From assembly GCF_000430785.1 (NCBI RefSeq), contig NZ_AUMR01000013.1, positions 47,307-111,306 on the forward strand: DNA of 64,000 bases. Direction: 5' to 3'. A program made the translations under genes and the position numbers. The DNA comes from Ectobacillus panaciterrae DSM 19096 (GTDB lineage Bacteria; Bacillota; Bacilli; Bacillales; Bacillaceae_G). Shown piece by piece: positions 7,695 through 15,943 of this stretch (positions within the stretch are counted from its first letter, which is position 1; each line of letters begins with the position of its first letter). The notes beneath the pieces are model-generated. The model was given only the letters and a program-made list of their open reading frames with translations. It searched no databases and was not told the DNA's origin.

Positions 7695-8183
7695 ATGAGT
7701 GAATTTACACATTTTAACGAACATGGAAAAGCACGCATGGTGGACATTTCTGAAAAAAATGAAACGGCACGGACGGCGCGGGCTGCTTCGAGTGTCATCG
7801 TTTCACAGGCTGTATATGAAAAAATGACAAAAGGCGAAGTGAAAAAAGGAGATGTATTGTCAGTTGCGCAAGTAGCAGGAATTATGGCGGCGAAAAAAAC
7901 ATCAGATATCATTCCTATGTGCCATCCTCTTGCATTAACAGGCGTTGATTTTTCTTTCCGCTGGGAGCCTAAAGAAGAAGAGTACGAACTGATGATTGAA
8001 TCCTTTGTGAAAACGAAAGGAAGCACAGGGGTAGAGATGGAAGCTTTAACTGCAGTTTCTGTATGCGCGCTGACAATTTATGATATGTGCAAAGCAATCG
8101 ATAAAAGCATTACCATTGGTCCGACTTATCTCATAACAAAGACAGGCGGCAAAAGCGGTGATTATAAACGGGCAGAGGCGTGA
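7695..8183 (+). CDS. moaC: cyclic pyranopterin monophosphate synthase MoaC
   Basis: 162 residues. Converts 3',8-cyclo-GTP from MoaA to cPMP. Conserved blocks are PMCHPL at about residues 75-80 and [20 protein letters not shown] at about residues 113-132, followed by KAIDK. AAGGAAG precedes ATG 7695. The stop overlaps the GTG of moeB at 8180-8183. Confidence 0.95.
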   Translation: MSEFTHFNEHGKARMVDISEKNETARTARAASSVIVSQAVYEKMTKGEVKKGDVLSVAQVAGIMAAKKTSDIIPMCHPLALTGVDFSFRWEPKEEEYELMIESFVKTKGSTGVEMEALTAVSVCALTIYDMCKAIDKSITIGPTYLITKTGGKSGDYKRAEA

Positions 8184-9199
8184 AAGATATGGAACGATAC
8201 TCGCGGCAAATATTATTTCAGCCAATAGGAGAACAGGGGCAAGCAGAACTGCAGAATAAGCATGTTCTTATTGTTGGAGCAGGCGCGTTAGGCTGCGGCA
8301 ATGCGGAAGTACTTACGCGGGCAGGTGTCGGGAGAATTACAATTATAGATCGTGATTATGTAGATTGGAGCAATCTCCAGCGTCAGCAGCTGTACACCGA
8401 AAAAGATGCGGCAGAGGGGATGCCTAAAGCAATTGCTGCTCAGGAGAGACTTAGAAGCATTAACAGTGATGTCGAGATTAAGGGCTATGTAATGGATTTG
8501 AATGCCGAACAGCTAGAGAAATTCTGTTCCGGCGGCATAGATGTGATAATAGACAGCACAGACAACTTTGAAACGCGCCTTCTTATTAATGATGCATCGC
8601 AAAAATACAGTATCCCTTGGGTATTTGGATCGTGCACAGGCAGCTACGGTCTTTCTATGGCCATTATACCAGGGAAAACGCCTTGTTTTCGCTGTTTGCT
8701 GCCAAAGCTGCCGGCATATAGTTTAACATGTGATACTGTAGGCGTCATTGGCCCTGCCATTACCATGACGATATCCTATCAAACGGCGGAAGCGCTGAAG
8801 CTGCTGACCGGAAATGAAAAAGCAGTTCGTCATTCTTTAGTTATATTTGACGTTTGGAATAACGATCATATGTTTTTGCGCACGGGCAAGATGAAGAATG
8901 AGGCGTGCCCGTCTTGCGGAGACATGCGTGCATATCCAGCTCTGTATGAAGAGGGCCAAAAGGCCGCGGTGTTATGCGGCAGAGATACGGTACAGCTTCG
9001 TCAATCCCATGCTTTTGACTTTGAGGAATTAAAGCAGCATATGGAGCGCATCAATCAGCCGATTCAAATGAATCCATATCTCGCCATTACACAATTAGAA
9101 GAGCATCGGGTTGTGCTTTTCCGAGACGGACGCGTACTTGTTCATGGAACAAAGGATAGTGTCAAGGCTCGATCTCTATATCAAAAATACTTCGGGTAG
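8180..9199 (+). CDS. moeB: MoeB/ThiF-family adenylyltransferase
   Basis: 339 residues. Activates the C-terminal glycine of MoaD with ATP. The nucleotide-binding [12 protein letters not shown] loop lies at about residues 31-42, DSTDNFETR at about 122-130, and two CxxC zinc pairs are present (CFRC near residue 170 and CPSC near 241). About 90 residues follow the second zinc pair; they are too short to be an evident rhodanese domain. GTG 8180 overlaps moaC; ATG 8189 is an alternative start. Cofactor operon context favours MoeB over ThiF. Confidence 0.92.
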   Translation: MKDMERYSRQILFQPIGEQGQAELQNKHVLIVGAGALGCGNAEVLTRAGVGRITIIDRDYVDWSNLQRQQLYTEKDAAEGMPKAIAAQERLRSINSDVEIKGYVMDLNAEQLEKFCSGGIDVIIDSTDNFETRLLINDASQKYSIPWVFGSCTGSYGLSMAIIPGKTPCFRCLLPKLPAYSLTCDTVGVIGPAITMTISYQTAEALKLLTGNEKAVRHSLVIFDVWNNDHMFLRTGKMKNEACPSCGDMRAYPALYEEGQKAAVLCGRDTVQLRQSHAFDFEELKQHMERINQPIQMNPYLAITQLEEHRVVLFRDGRVLVHGTKDSVKARSLYQKYFG

Positions 9200-9215
9200 C
9201 AAGGGGGGGAACGAG

Positions 9216-9905
9216 ATGCCAAATGTTTTAAGTGCTGAAAGTGTGGAGCACATTGCTAAGCTAGCCTATCAAACGGTCAAGGTGAAAAAAGGAACGTATT
9301 TGTTCCAGGAAGGACAGGATGGGGATAGATTTTTCGTTGTACTGAAAGGGAAATTTCAAATCAACAAGCTGTCCGGAGACGGAAAGCAGCTTTGTCTTAG
9401 ACTATGCGGCGCCCATTCGATTATGGGAGAGTTGATGGTCTTCTCAGATAATGGAAAATACTTATTCAGCGCTTTGGCACTCGAAGACAGCGAAGTGCTC
9501 GTTATCAAAAATGAAGCGATTGAACGAGAAGTGACAGCAAATCCGAAATTTGCAGTAGAGTTTATGAAGGTGCTGACAGAGCATATCCGCAAGCAGCATA
9601 CGAAATTTCGAGATCTCGTCCTGTACGGAAAAAAGGGTGCGCTATACTCCACTTTGATTCGCATGTCCAATAGCTACGGGGTGAAAACAGAAGCCGGTAT
9701 CTTGTTAAATGCACAAGTGACAAACCAAGATTTGGCGAATTTCAGCTCTACGACACGAGAGAGTGTCAATCGCGCTTTAAACGATTTAAAACAGATGGGC
9801 ATTCTTTCATTTCAAGGCCGGAAAATCATGATCCATGATTTAGATTACTTGAAAAGTGCAATCAATTGTGAAAATTGCCCTGTGTCCTACTGTAATATCG
9901 AGTAA
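9216..9905 (+). CDS. fnr: anaerobic regulator Fnr with C-terminal Fe-S ligands
   Basis: 229 residues of the Crp/Fnr family. Cyclic-nucleotide-like beta-roll at about residues 12-120, dimer helix to about 150, and a winged HTH with the recognition helix in STTRESVNRALNDL. The oxygen-sensing cysteines C218, C221 and C226 (Cx2Cx4C) are at the extreme C-terminus, as in B. subtilis Fnr and unlike the N-terminal cluster of E. coli FNR. ATG 9216 is chosen over the longer frame because GGGGGGAACGA precedes it. It is the last gene of the moaE operon, whose promoter carries Fnr boxes, and it should control the four FNR promoters in this window. Confidence 0.95.
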   Translation: MPNVLSAESVEHIAKLAYQTVKVKKGTYLFQEGQDGDRFFVVLKGKFQINKLSGDGKQLCLRLCGAHSIMGELMVFSDNGKYLFSALALEDSEVLVIKNEAIEREVTANPKFAVEFMKVLTEHIRKQHTKFRDLVLYGKKGALYSTLIRMSNSYGVKTEAGILLNAQVTNQDLANFSSTTRESVNRALNDLKQMGILSFQGRKIMIHDLDYLKSAINCENCPVSYCNIE

Positions 9906-9906
9906 G

Positions 9907-9932
9907 CAGCTATCATGCGATAGCTGTTTTTT
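9907..9932 (+). terminator. terminator of the moaE-fnr operon
   Basis: Stem CAGCTATC/GATAGCTG, four-base loop, then six Ts, placed one base after the fnr stop codon. Confidence 0.9.
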
Positions 9933-9936
9933 GCAG

Positions 9937-10023
9937 TTGGCGGGATTATTACTCAAACTGGTCGAATTATTGTTATAGTTGGCCGGATTATCCTCTAAAT
10001 TGGCCGAATTATTTCTCGTCCAA
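9937..10023. repeat. four degenerate tandem units of about 21 bp
   Basis: Four imperfect units of TTGGCCGGATTATT plus a variable 6-8 bases follow one another (starts near 9937, 9959, 9980 and 10001). They lie between the fnr terminator and a short orphan ORF. The period of about 21 bp keeps frame, and the minus strand reads a repetitive Asn/Pro/Ala/Ser string, but no start signal supports translation. Function unknown. Confidence 0.7.
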
Positions 10024-10040
10024 GCTGCTTCTATCTTCCC

Positions 10041-10280
10041 ATGGAAAGAAGATGGGGGAAGTGGAATTGTTTCCGCTGTTCCTTCTCCTCTAATGACGCT
10101 CATCTCTTTTCTTTAAACGACTGCGCACTCTTCCTTCAATCAACAATTACAAATCAACAGTTAAGAGATTTTTTACACCTGTCCTCAGATTCAGTCGCAA
10201 AAAAATTGCTGATTGCAATGGATATGCCTTATACAGGCACAACGAAGGCAAGAAAATATCATCTGTCAATCGAAGAATGA
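10041..10280 (+). pseudogene. orphan C-terminal-like fragment
   Basis: A 79-codon frame without a ribosome site. The last 45 residues (LRDFLHLSSDSVAKKLLIAMDMPYTG, then KARKYHL) look like a helix-rich C-terminal tail of the kind found in some Bacillus nuclease-related proteins, but that resemblance is from memory and uncertain. It is probably the stump of a deleted gene between two nitrate operons. Confidence 0.3.
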
Positions 10281-10320
10281 ATTACGTTTTTTCTATACCA
10301 GTCTATTTTGCTGTCTAACT

Positions 10321-10361
10321 CTAAGGTTCTGCACCTAAGCGAGCCGATTCCACTTTTCTTA
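10321..10361 (-). repeat. REP-like repeat, partial copy
   Basis: Minus-strand sequence AGAAAAGTGGAATCGGCTCG followed by a CTTAGGTGCAGAACC tail matches the family best seen at 43924-44088. About 40 bp are present. Confidence 0.65.
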
Positions 10362-10387
10362 AGTGTCATAACATTGTCAAATGTATT

Positions 10388-10430
10388 TGTGATGTGCGTC
10401 ACACTTAATTTTTGAACCTGATTTTATAAT
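10388..10430 (+). promoter_or_regulatory. FNR box and -10 of the molybdoenzyme operon
   Basis: TGTGATGTGCGTCACA (10388-10403) is a perfect Fnr dyad. A consensus TATAAT (10425-10430) begins exactly 37 nt after the box start, giving the class II distance of 41.5 bp. This ties the operon 10466-15052 to oxygen-limited growth. Confidence 0.92.
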
Positions 10431-10465
10431 GAAGACAGTGAAGAGTTAGAGAAGGAGGGAACGTA

Positions 10466-11623
10466 ATGGATATGATAGAGCGCAGGTTTTATTCAAAAGC
10501 GCGCTTTTATTCGTTTCTCATCACAATTGTTCTTGTATGTACTGTTTGGTATTCGACAGATCGGTTCGTCCATATTGATTTGGCTACACTCGGTTATCTG
10601 CTGTCATCTCTTGTATTTGCCGTTGGCATGACCATCCGCGTCTGCTTTTGGTTTGCCAGACCGGCAACGCATCAAGTGATGAAACGAAGCTTAGAAAATT
10701 TAAAGGATACGAAACGCACGAAGCGAAATATCGCTTCTATTTTGAAAACTTTTGTGAATAACATCTTGTTGCAGAAATTTATATTCAAACGCGGTGTATA
10801 CCGTGGCCTGCAGCATTTTTTAATTGCTTGGGGATGTATTGGTTCTTTTGCTTTCACGTTCGGCTTAACGTTCGGATTGTTTCGGTTCAGCTTAATCGAT
10901 TCCAACACGTACGGCGTTATTTTCATGAATCATCAGGTGGCGAGAATTCAGGCGCATGGCATTATCGCAGAGTTTATGTACAACTCTTTGAACATCTTTG
11001 CCATGATGCTTCTAATTGGGGCGACAATGGCGCTCATCAGACGGACGATTAACAAGGATGTTCGGGTAACGCAGCGTTTCGAGTTTGATATCTTACCGCT
11101 GCTTTTATTGCTCGGAGCGGCTGTAACAGGCCTCACCTTAACAGTTTCATATGTATTGCTAGGCGGATTTCTTCATCATTACTTAACCCTTGTTCATCAA
11201 GTTTCTGTTGTTATCTTTCTCGTATATTTCCCATTCGGCAAGCTGTTCCACGTGCCGATTCGTCCGCTGGCGACAGCGGTTCCGATGAATTATCAGGAAG
11301 TGGTGAAGGTGGATACGAGAGCATGTAAAGGCTGCAAGAATGCGTACAGCAACGATGCTCAAATTTCGGATGTAAAAGAAATACTTGCGGTGCAGCAATT
11401 CGATTTGCAGCTAGCGGACGGTTCCTACTTGGCTGATTATTGTCCATCATGCCGAAGACGCATGCGTGTTATGAAGCAATTGAATATGGAGGGGCCAAAG
11501 GGGAATCCATACGATCCAATTCAAACTATGAACGGCATTCATATTCCTGGATTCGGTCAAAAGCGCTCCGACGATTTTTATGAAGCAAAAAAAGAAGAGC
11601 AGTTAGTAACGACAAGAGGATGA
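10466..11623 (+). CDS. NarI/HdrE-like membrane cytochrome b with CxxC tail
   Basis: 385 residues with six predicted transmembrane helices in the first 270 (segments near residues 13-33, 41-62, 113-138, 167-190, 207-230 and 238-262). Histidines that could bind heme b lie in or near helices 3, 4 and 6 (GLQHF, QAHG, HHYLTLVHQ, KLFHVP), the pattern of the NarI/DsrM/HdrE quinol-oxidising subunits. The C-terminal 110 residues are soluble and hold two CxxC pairs (ACKGC and CPSC), suggesting a metal-binding domain next to the iron-sulfur subunit. Inferred role: menaquinol oxidation feeding the molybdoenzyme encoded next. Such proteins are sometimes mislabelled as MFS transporters. GAAGGAGGG precedes ATG 10466. 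Confidence 0.75.
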   Translation: MDMIERRFYSKARFYSFLITIVLVCTVWYSTDRFVHIDLATLGYLLSSLVFAVGMTIRVCFWFARPATHQVMKRSLENLKDTKRTKRNIASILKTFVNNILLQKFIFKRGVYRGLQHFLIAWGCIGSFAFTFGLTFGLFRFSLIDSNTYGVIFMNHQVARIQAHGIIAEFMYNSLNIFAMMLLIGATMALIRRTINKDVRVTQRFEFDILPLLLLLGAAVTGLTLTVSYVLLGGFLHHYLTLVHQVSVVIFLVYFPFGKLFHVPIRPLATAVPMNYQEVVKVDTRACKGCKNAYSNDAQISDVKEILAVQQFDLQLADGSYLADYCPSCRRRMRVMKQLNMEGPKGNPYDPIQTMNGIHIPGFGQKRSDDFYEAKKEEQLVTTRG

Positions 11624-11633
11624 GGTGAAAACG

Positions 11634-13757
11634 ATGAGTCAGTTTATAACGAAAGAAGGAGTCAAAAATTTGCATAAGCCCGGTGAAAAGCTTGTTACTA
11701 CACATTGTTGCTATTGCGGGATGCAGTGTGGGATGCACATCCGGGTAGAAGAAAAAACAGGCAGAATTGCAGGTGTGGAGCCACGTTACGATTGGCCTGT
11801 GACAAAAGGGAAGATGTGCCCGAAAGGTGTAACAGCATACCAAACAATTGAGCATCCCGACCGAATTTTAAAGCCTTTAATTAAAAGAAACGGACAATTT
11901 CATGAAGCTTCTTGGGATGAAGCATTAAGCTATATTGCGGAAAACTTTCAGCGTATTCAGCGTGATTATGGAAAGGATGCTGTTGGCGTATTCGGCGGTG
12001 TGTCCATGACGAATGAAAAATGCTATCTCGTAGGCAAATATGCGCGTGTGGGACTAGGAACGCGCTATATCGACTATAACGGACGTTTTTGTATGAGTTC
12101 AGCTGCAGGGGGCATGCTCAAAACGTTCGGTATTGACCGCGGTATGACACTTCCAGTTCCAGATCTTGAGCATACGGATTGTTTTTTCCTTGCAGGTTCG
12201 AATTCTGCGGAATGCCATCCGACAAGCACACAATGGTTCTGGAAGGCAAAGGATAAAGGCGCAAAGCTGATTGTAGCCGATCCTCGCGAGGTGCCGATTG
12301 CACGCGTAGCAGATGTGCACTTGGATTTGAAGCCCGGTACGGATTCAGCGCTCGCAGCAGGGATGATTCATCTTCTTATTAGAGAAGGATATGTAGATTA
12401 TAAATATGTCGAAGAACGCTGCAATAATTTTGAAGAATTAAAAGCATCTGTTGAGTATTGTACACCGGAGTACACTTCCATGATAACGGGAATAGCTGTT
12501 GAAAAGCTCATCAAGGCAGCTCATATTTTCGGTCAGTCTCCTCGTTCCGTCGTGATGTTTGCGCGCGGCGTCGAACAGCAATCCAAAGGTGTCGAGAACG
12601 TACAGATGTATATTACGATGTCGCTGCTTCGCGGCATGGTCGGCAAATTCGCGTCCGGCTGCGGAACATTTACAGGACAAGGCAATGGTCAAGGCGGACG
12701 GGAGCACGGTCAAAAAGCGGATTTGCTGCCGGGATATCGAAAGTTAACCGATCCAGAGGCTGTTAAATACGTATCGAGCGTATGGGGTATTCAGCCTGAG
12801 GAAATGCCGAAGCCGGGTGTATCTGCATATGAAATGTTCGATTTAATGCATAACGGAACGATCCGTGCGATGCACGTTATGTGCAGCAACCCTGCGGTAT
12901 CGGCTCCAAACACGAATCACGTTTGGAAAGCCTTTGAAAAACTTGATTTCATGGTCGTAAGCGACTTCTTCATGTCAGAAACAGCGGAATTTGCCGATGT
13001 TGTTCTTCCTGCCACTTCTTGGGCGGAAGATGACGGCACTACGACCAATTTAGAAGGCCGCGTCATCCGCATCCGCAAAGTACGCGACTCGCTCGGCGAA
13101 AGCAAGTCAGACTGGGAAATCATGCAGCTCATCGCAGAGCGCATGGGCAAAGGCAAGTTTTTCCCTTACAAGGATGCGCATGAAATTTTCGAGGAATTCC
13201 GCGTGGCATCTAAGGGGGGCCCAGCCGACTATTACGGCGTAACTTGGGAGCGTATCGATAAAGAGGATGGGGTATTCTGGCCATGTCCATCTGAAGATCA
13301 TCCAGGCAGCCCAACAATGTTTAAAGAACGCTTCAACAACCCAGATGGCAAAGCGAACTTAGGTATATTCAATTGGAGGGAGCCAGGAGAAGTACCGACA
13401 GCGGAGTATCCGCACATACTTACAACAGGCCGTGTTGTGTTCCATTACCTTTCAGGAAACCAAACACGCCGCGTTGACTTCTTAATGGAACAATGCCCGC
13501 TGCCGTACGCAGAAATGCACCCTGAGCTGGCTGCTCAATATAATTTGCATAACGGTGATAAAGTGAAGCTCGTTACGCGCCGCGGTCATATGGAATTGGA
13601 TGTTCGTCTTACAAAAACGATTCGAAATGACACGGTATTCGTACCATATCATTGGGGCAAGGAGTTGGCAGTAAATCAGTTAACAAATCCATGTCTTGAC
13701 CCGATTTCCCGCATGCCGGAGTTTAAAGTGTGCGCTGTGAAGCTGGAAAAGGCATAA
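11634..13757 (+). CDS. Nas/NarB-type molybdopterin nitrate reductase catalytic subunit
   Basis: 707 residues from ATG 11634 (GGATGAGG ahead); GTG 11625 is an alternative. Molybdopterin oxidoreductase of the DMSO-reductase superfamily. An N-terminal 4Fe-4S cluster is bound by C25, C28, C32 and C62. The likely Mo ligand is C153 in the stretch NGRFCMSSAAGG. This Arg-x-Cys-Met-(Ala/Ser)-Ser-Ala context is that of NapA/NasA/NarB nitrate reductases; formate dehydrogenases have a Val-(Cys/Sec)-His context instead, and NarG uses Asp. No twin-arginine signal, so the active site is cytoplasmic. The C-terminal cofactor-binding domain starts near residue 585. Length is close to the 710-residue assimilatory NasC of B. 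subtilis, yet it sits in an FNR-driven operon with membrane partners. Confidence 0.85.
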   Translation: MSQFITKEGVKNLHKPGEKLVTTHCCYCGMQCGMHIRVEEKTGRIAGVEPRYDWPVTKGKMCPKGVTAYQTIEHPDRILKPLIKRNGQFHEASWDEALSYIAENFQRIQRDYGKDAVGVFGGVSMTNEKCYLVGKYARVGLGTRYIDYNGRFCMSSAAGGMLKTFGIDRGMTLPVPDLEHTDCFFLAGSNSAECHPTSTQWFWKAKDKGAKLIVADPREVPIARVADVHLDLKPGTDSALAAGMIHLLIREGYVDYKYVEERCNNFEELKASVEYCTPEYTSMITGIAVEKLIKAAHIFGQSPRSVVMFARGVEQQSKGVENVQMYITMSLLRGMVGKFASGCGTFTGQGNGQGGREHGQKADLLPGYRKLTDPEAVKYVSSVWGIQPEEMPKPGVSAYEMFDLMHNGTIRAMHVMCSNPAVSAPNTNHVWKAFEKLDFMVVSDFFMSETAEFADVVLPATSWAEDDGTTTNLEGRVIRIRKVRDSLGESKSDWEIMQLIAERMGKGKFFPYKDAHEIFEEFRVASKGGPADYYGVTWERIDKEDGVFWPCPSEDHPGSPTMFKERFNNPDGKANLGIFNWREPGEVPTAEYPHILTTGRVVFHYLSGNQTRRVDFLMEQCPLPYAEMHPELAAQYNLHNGDKVKLVTRRGHMELDVRLTKTIRNDTVFVPYHWGKELAVNQLTNPCLDPISRMPEFKVCAVKLEKA

Positions 13758-13771
13758 GGGGGATACAACCG

Positions 13772-14314
13772 ATGAAAAAAGTGATGTATTTGGAATTTGA
13801 ACGCTGCATCGGCTGCCGCTCCTGTCAGGCGGCATGCCGGGAGTGCGGCGATCATGAATATAAAGAACGAAATTATGTAGAATACATTGATTTCATGGAA
13901 AGCCGGCAAACGTTTCCGATGATGTGCATGCAATGTAAAGATCCGGCATGCGCCCGCGTGTGTCCGGCAAACGCCATTCAGATTACAAAAGAAGGCGTCG
14001 TTTTATCGGCTATGGAGGAAAAGTGTATCGGCTGTCGCAATTGTACGTTCGGCTGTCCGTTCGGCATTCCGAAATTCGATTTTGAAGCCAACAAAATGTA
14101 CAAATGCGATATGTGTTATGACCGTACAAAAGAAGATATTCCTCCGATGTGCGCGTCTGTTTGTCCGAGCGAAGCGATTCGCTTCATTGATTTTGATGAA
14201 ATGCAGGCGCTGCGCCGCAACCGCGCCCGCATGAATTTAATCGAAGGCAAAAAGCCTTCAGAGGGAAACAAGTGGAATTTCGTTCCTGAATTTTTCGGTG
14301 TATATACAGAGTAG
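13772..14314 (+). CDS. four-cluster 4Fe-4S electron-transfer subunit
   Basis: 180 residues from ATG 13772 (AAGGGGGA ahead). Sixteen cysteines form four ferredoxin-type groups: C12/15/18/22, C52/55/60/64, C85/88/91/95 and C112/115/127/131. This is the layout of the DmsB/PhsB/NrfC/HybA family that wires membrane quinol dehydrogenases to molybdoenzymes. It has no signal peptide, so it is cytoplasmic like the catalytic subunit. Spacing to its neighbours is 14 and 26 bases. Confidence 0.93.
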   Translation: MKKVMYLEFERCIGCRSCQAACRECGDHEYKERNYVEYIDFMESRQTFPMMCMQCKDPACARVCPANAIQITKEGVVLSAMEEKCIGCRNCTFGCPFGIPKFDFEANKMYKCDMCYDRTKEDIPPMCASVCPSEAIRFIDFDEMQALRRNRARMNLIEGKKPSEGNKWNFVPEFFGVYTE

Positions 14315-14340
14315 TCCTAATCAGAAGGGAGGAAAACGAG

Positions 14341-14865
14341 ATGAGTGAAAAGAAAAAGCGTCATCGTGAAGAAACGGATCATGATATGAGCAATTTAATA
14401 GATAATTTAAAGCGAGTGGACGATGTGAAATACAATCGCCGCGCATTCATTAAATCCATGACTGGCGCAACAGTAGCCATCGGAATTGCGACGCTCCCAT
14501 TTCAAATCGCAGGTGCCATGAAAAAAGAAGATGATCCGACCCATGTGAAAATAATAGAGTTATCCTCCTTGCCGAAAGGAAAATCTGTCACCTTCAGTTA
14601 TCCGACTGAAAGTGATACGGCTATTTTGGTTCATACTGTAAATGGCGAGCTCGTAGCTTACAACAATAAATGCACGCATTTGCAATGCCCTGTATTTTAT
14701 GAAAAAGAGCGTGATATTCTTATGTGCCCTTGTCATCGTGGATTTTTCGATATCAAAACAGGTCATCCTGTAGAGGGGCCGCCGCAACGGGAGCTTCCGC
14801 TCATCGAACTGGAAGTAAAAAACGGTGTGGTATATGCGGTAGGAAGGAAGTATCGTCATGAGTAA
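14341..14865 (+). CDS. Rieske 2Fe-2S protein with twin-arginine anchor
   Basis: 174 residues. A 32-residue polar N-terminus is followed by the twin-arginine motif NRRAFIK and a hydrophobic segment (residues about 41-59), typical of a Tat-exported, uncleaved anchor as in QcrA. Cluster ligands are C111 and H113 (CTHLQC) and C129 and H132 (CPCH); C116 and C131 can form the disulfide of bc1-type Rieske proteins. The Ser and Tyr that raise potential in bc1 Rieske centres (CPCHGSxY) are replaced (CPCHRGFF), so a lower potential is expected. The gene overlaps the next by eight bases. Confidence 0.92.
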   Translation: MSEKKKRHREETDHDMSNLIDNLKRVDDVKYNRRAFIKSMTGATVAIGIATLPFQIAGAMKKEDDPTHVKIIELSSLPKGKSVTFSYPTESDTAILVHTVNGELVAYNNKCTHLQCPVFYEKERDILMCPCHRGFFDIKTGHPVEGPPQRELPLIELEVKNGVVYAVGRKYRHE

Positions 14866-15052
14866 GAAAGGATGGTTCTTCGTTATCTTAGCTGCTTTGA
14901 TTGTAAATGTCGTTTCCTTGCAATTCACAATTGAAGCGTTCTATGGAAGAGAAGATCACGTTGTTACTAGACAAACTATAATCAGTATCATATGTGTGGT
15001 TATCACGCTAATCGCTTACTTTCAATGGAAAAGGCTTGAATATAAAAAATAA
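14858..15052 (+). CDS. small two-helix membrane protein of the molybdoenzyme operon
   Basis: 64 residues with two predicted transmembrane helices (about residues 5-24 and 40-56) joined by a short charged loop. It overlaps the Rieske gene by eight bases and is followed by a strong terminator, so it is the last gene of the FNR operon. No family is recognised; a structural or assembly subunit of the membrane complex is a reasonable guess. Confidence 0.75.
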   Translation: MSKKGWFFVILAALIVNVVSLQFTIEAFYGREDHVVTRQTIISIICVVITLIAYFQWKRLEYKK

Positions 15053-15082
15053 GAAGCAAAGGCACGGTTGCCTTTGCTTCTT
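15051..15082 (+). terminator. terminator of the molybdoenzyme operon
   Basis: A 13-bp perfect stem (AAGAAGCAAAGGC with GCCTTTGCTTCTT) and a six-base loop overlapping the last stop codon; the U-run is short. Confidence 0.8.
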
Positions 15083-15154
15083 TGGTTTATAAGAAAAACA
15101 GTAGAATAAGTGATGCAAAAAGCGTCTGGCTGCAAAACGATTTAAGGCCACAAA

Positions 15155-15598
15155 TTATGCGCCGAAATGCATGTAGGCAATCTCCGCATCCGGACATTTT
15201 TGCTTCAATGCCATAATGAAAGCATTTTTATCCTCCGGCAGGGCAATTGTCACCTGCTTATGCGGATGCAGCATCACTTGAATGCGCAGAAATGTCCAAG
15301 CGAAGCCGCTTGCCGGGTCTTTTACGAACCGAATGGCAGTGATGCGTTCCAAATTGATTTGTGACTTAAAGGGACCGAAATGATTCACTAAATGCTCTTC
15401 TGTAATTTCGAGATACGAACGGTTCAAAGCCCAAAGCAGGATAGTGCCCGCCGTCACACATACGATTCCTAAGGCGATGCATGCTATCCTGATTAAGCTG
15501 CTTCCTCCTGTGCCCAGCACAAGAAGCAAGAGTCCGATTGGAGTCAACGCTATTGATGTACCCGTCAAAGCCGCATGCTTTTTTACCGAGAATTTCAT
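15155..15598 (-). CDS. small membrane protein with PH-like soluble domain
   Basis: 147 residues from ATG 15598, chosen because AGGGGGGT precedes it. Two hydrophobic segments (about residues 12-34 and 37-59) are followed by a soluble beta-rich domain resembling bacterial PH (bPH) domains, with a region like LEITEEHLVNHFGPFKSQINLERITAI. Function unknown. It stands alone after the nitrate island. Confidence 0.65.
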   Translation of the reverse strand: MKFSVKKHAALTGTSIALTPIGLLLLVLGTGGSSLIRIACIALGIVCVTAGTILLWALNRSYLEITEEHLVNHFGPFKSQINLERITAIRFVKDPASGFAWTFLRIQVMLHPHKQVTIALPEDKNAFIMALKQKCPDAEIAYMHFGA

Positions 15599-15943
15599 AT
15601 ATACCCCCCTTGGATTGCCGTTATAGGTCAATTCATTTGCGGCCGGATTAACCGCTATATATTAGCCTACAAAATCTCATGTAACAAAAAAAGAGAAGAC
15701 ATCTTTCTTTTTCGTTACAGCTTGTTTACAGAAGAATTTCCTTTCATAAACAAAAAGAGATTCCCGGTATACAAAGCATCCCGTTTTATTTTGCTGTTTT
15801 CGGATAAGCAATAAGATGTATGTATCATTTTTCACAGTCGGACGGCCGCATATTCTCAAGTACATCGATGGTCATTCTATGTTGTATATCGCCGTACAAA
15901 TTCTTAAAAATCATGAGTTCCGTCCGCACATAATGACGCCCGC
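15599..15943. other. 345-bp intergenic region, nothing recognised
   Basis: AT-rich non-coding stretch between two minus-strand genes. Short frames on both strands lack ribosome sites and family resemblance. No terminator, repeat copy or FNR box was seen. Confidence 0.5.

Noticed and set aside
9937..10023. Tandem units resembling a CRISPR array
   Set aside because: Units are only about 21 bp with degenerate repeats and no true spacers, and no cas gene is in the window.
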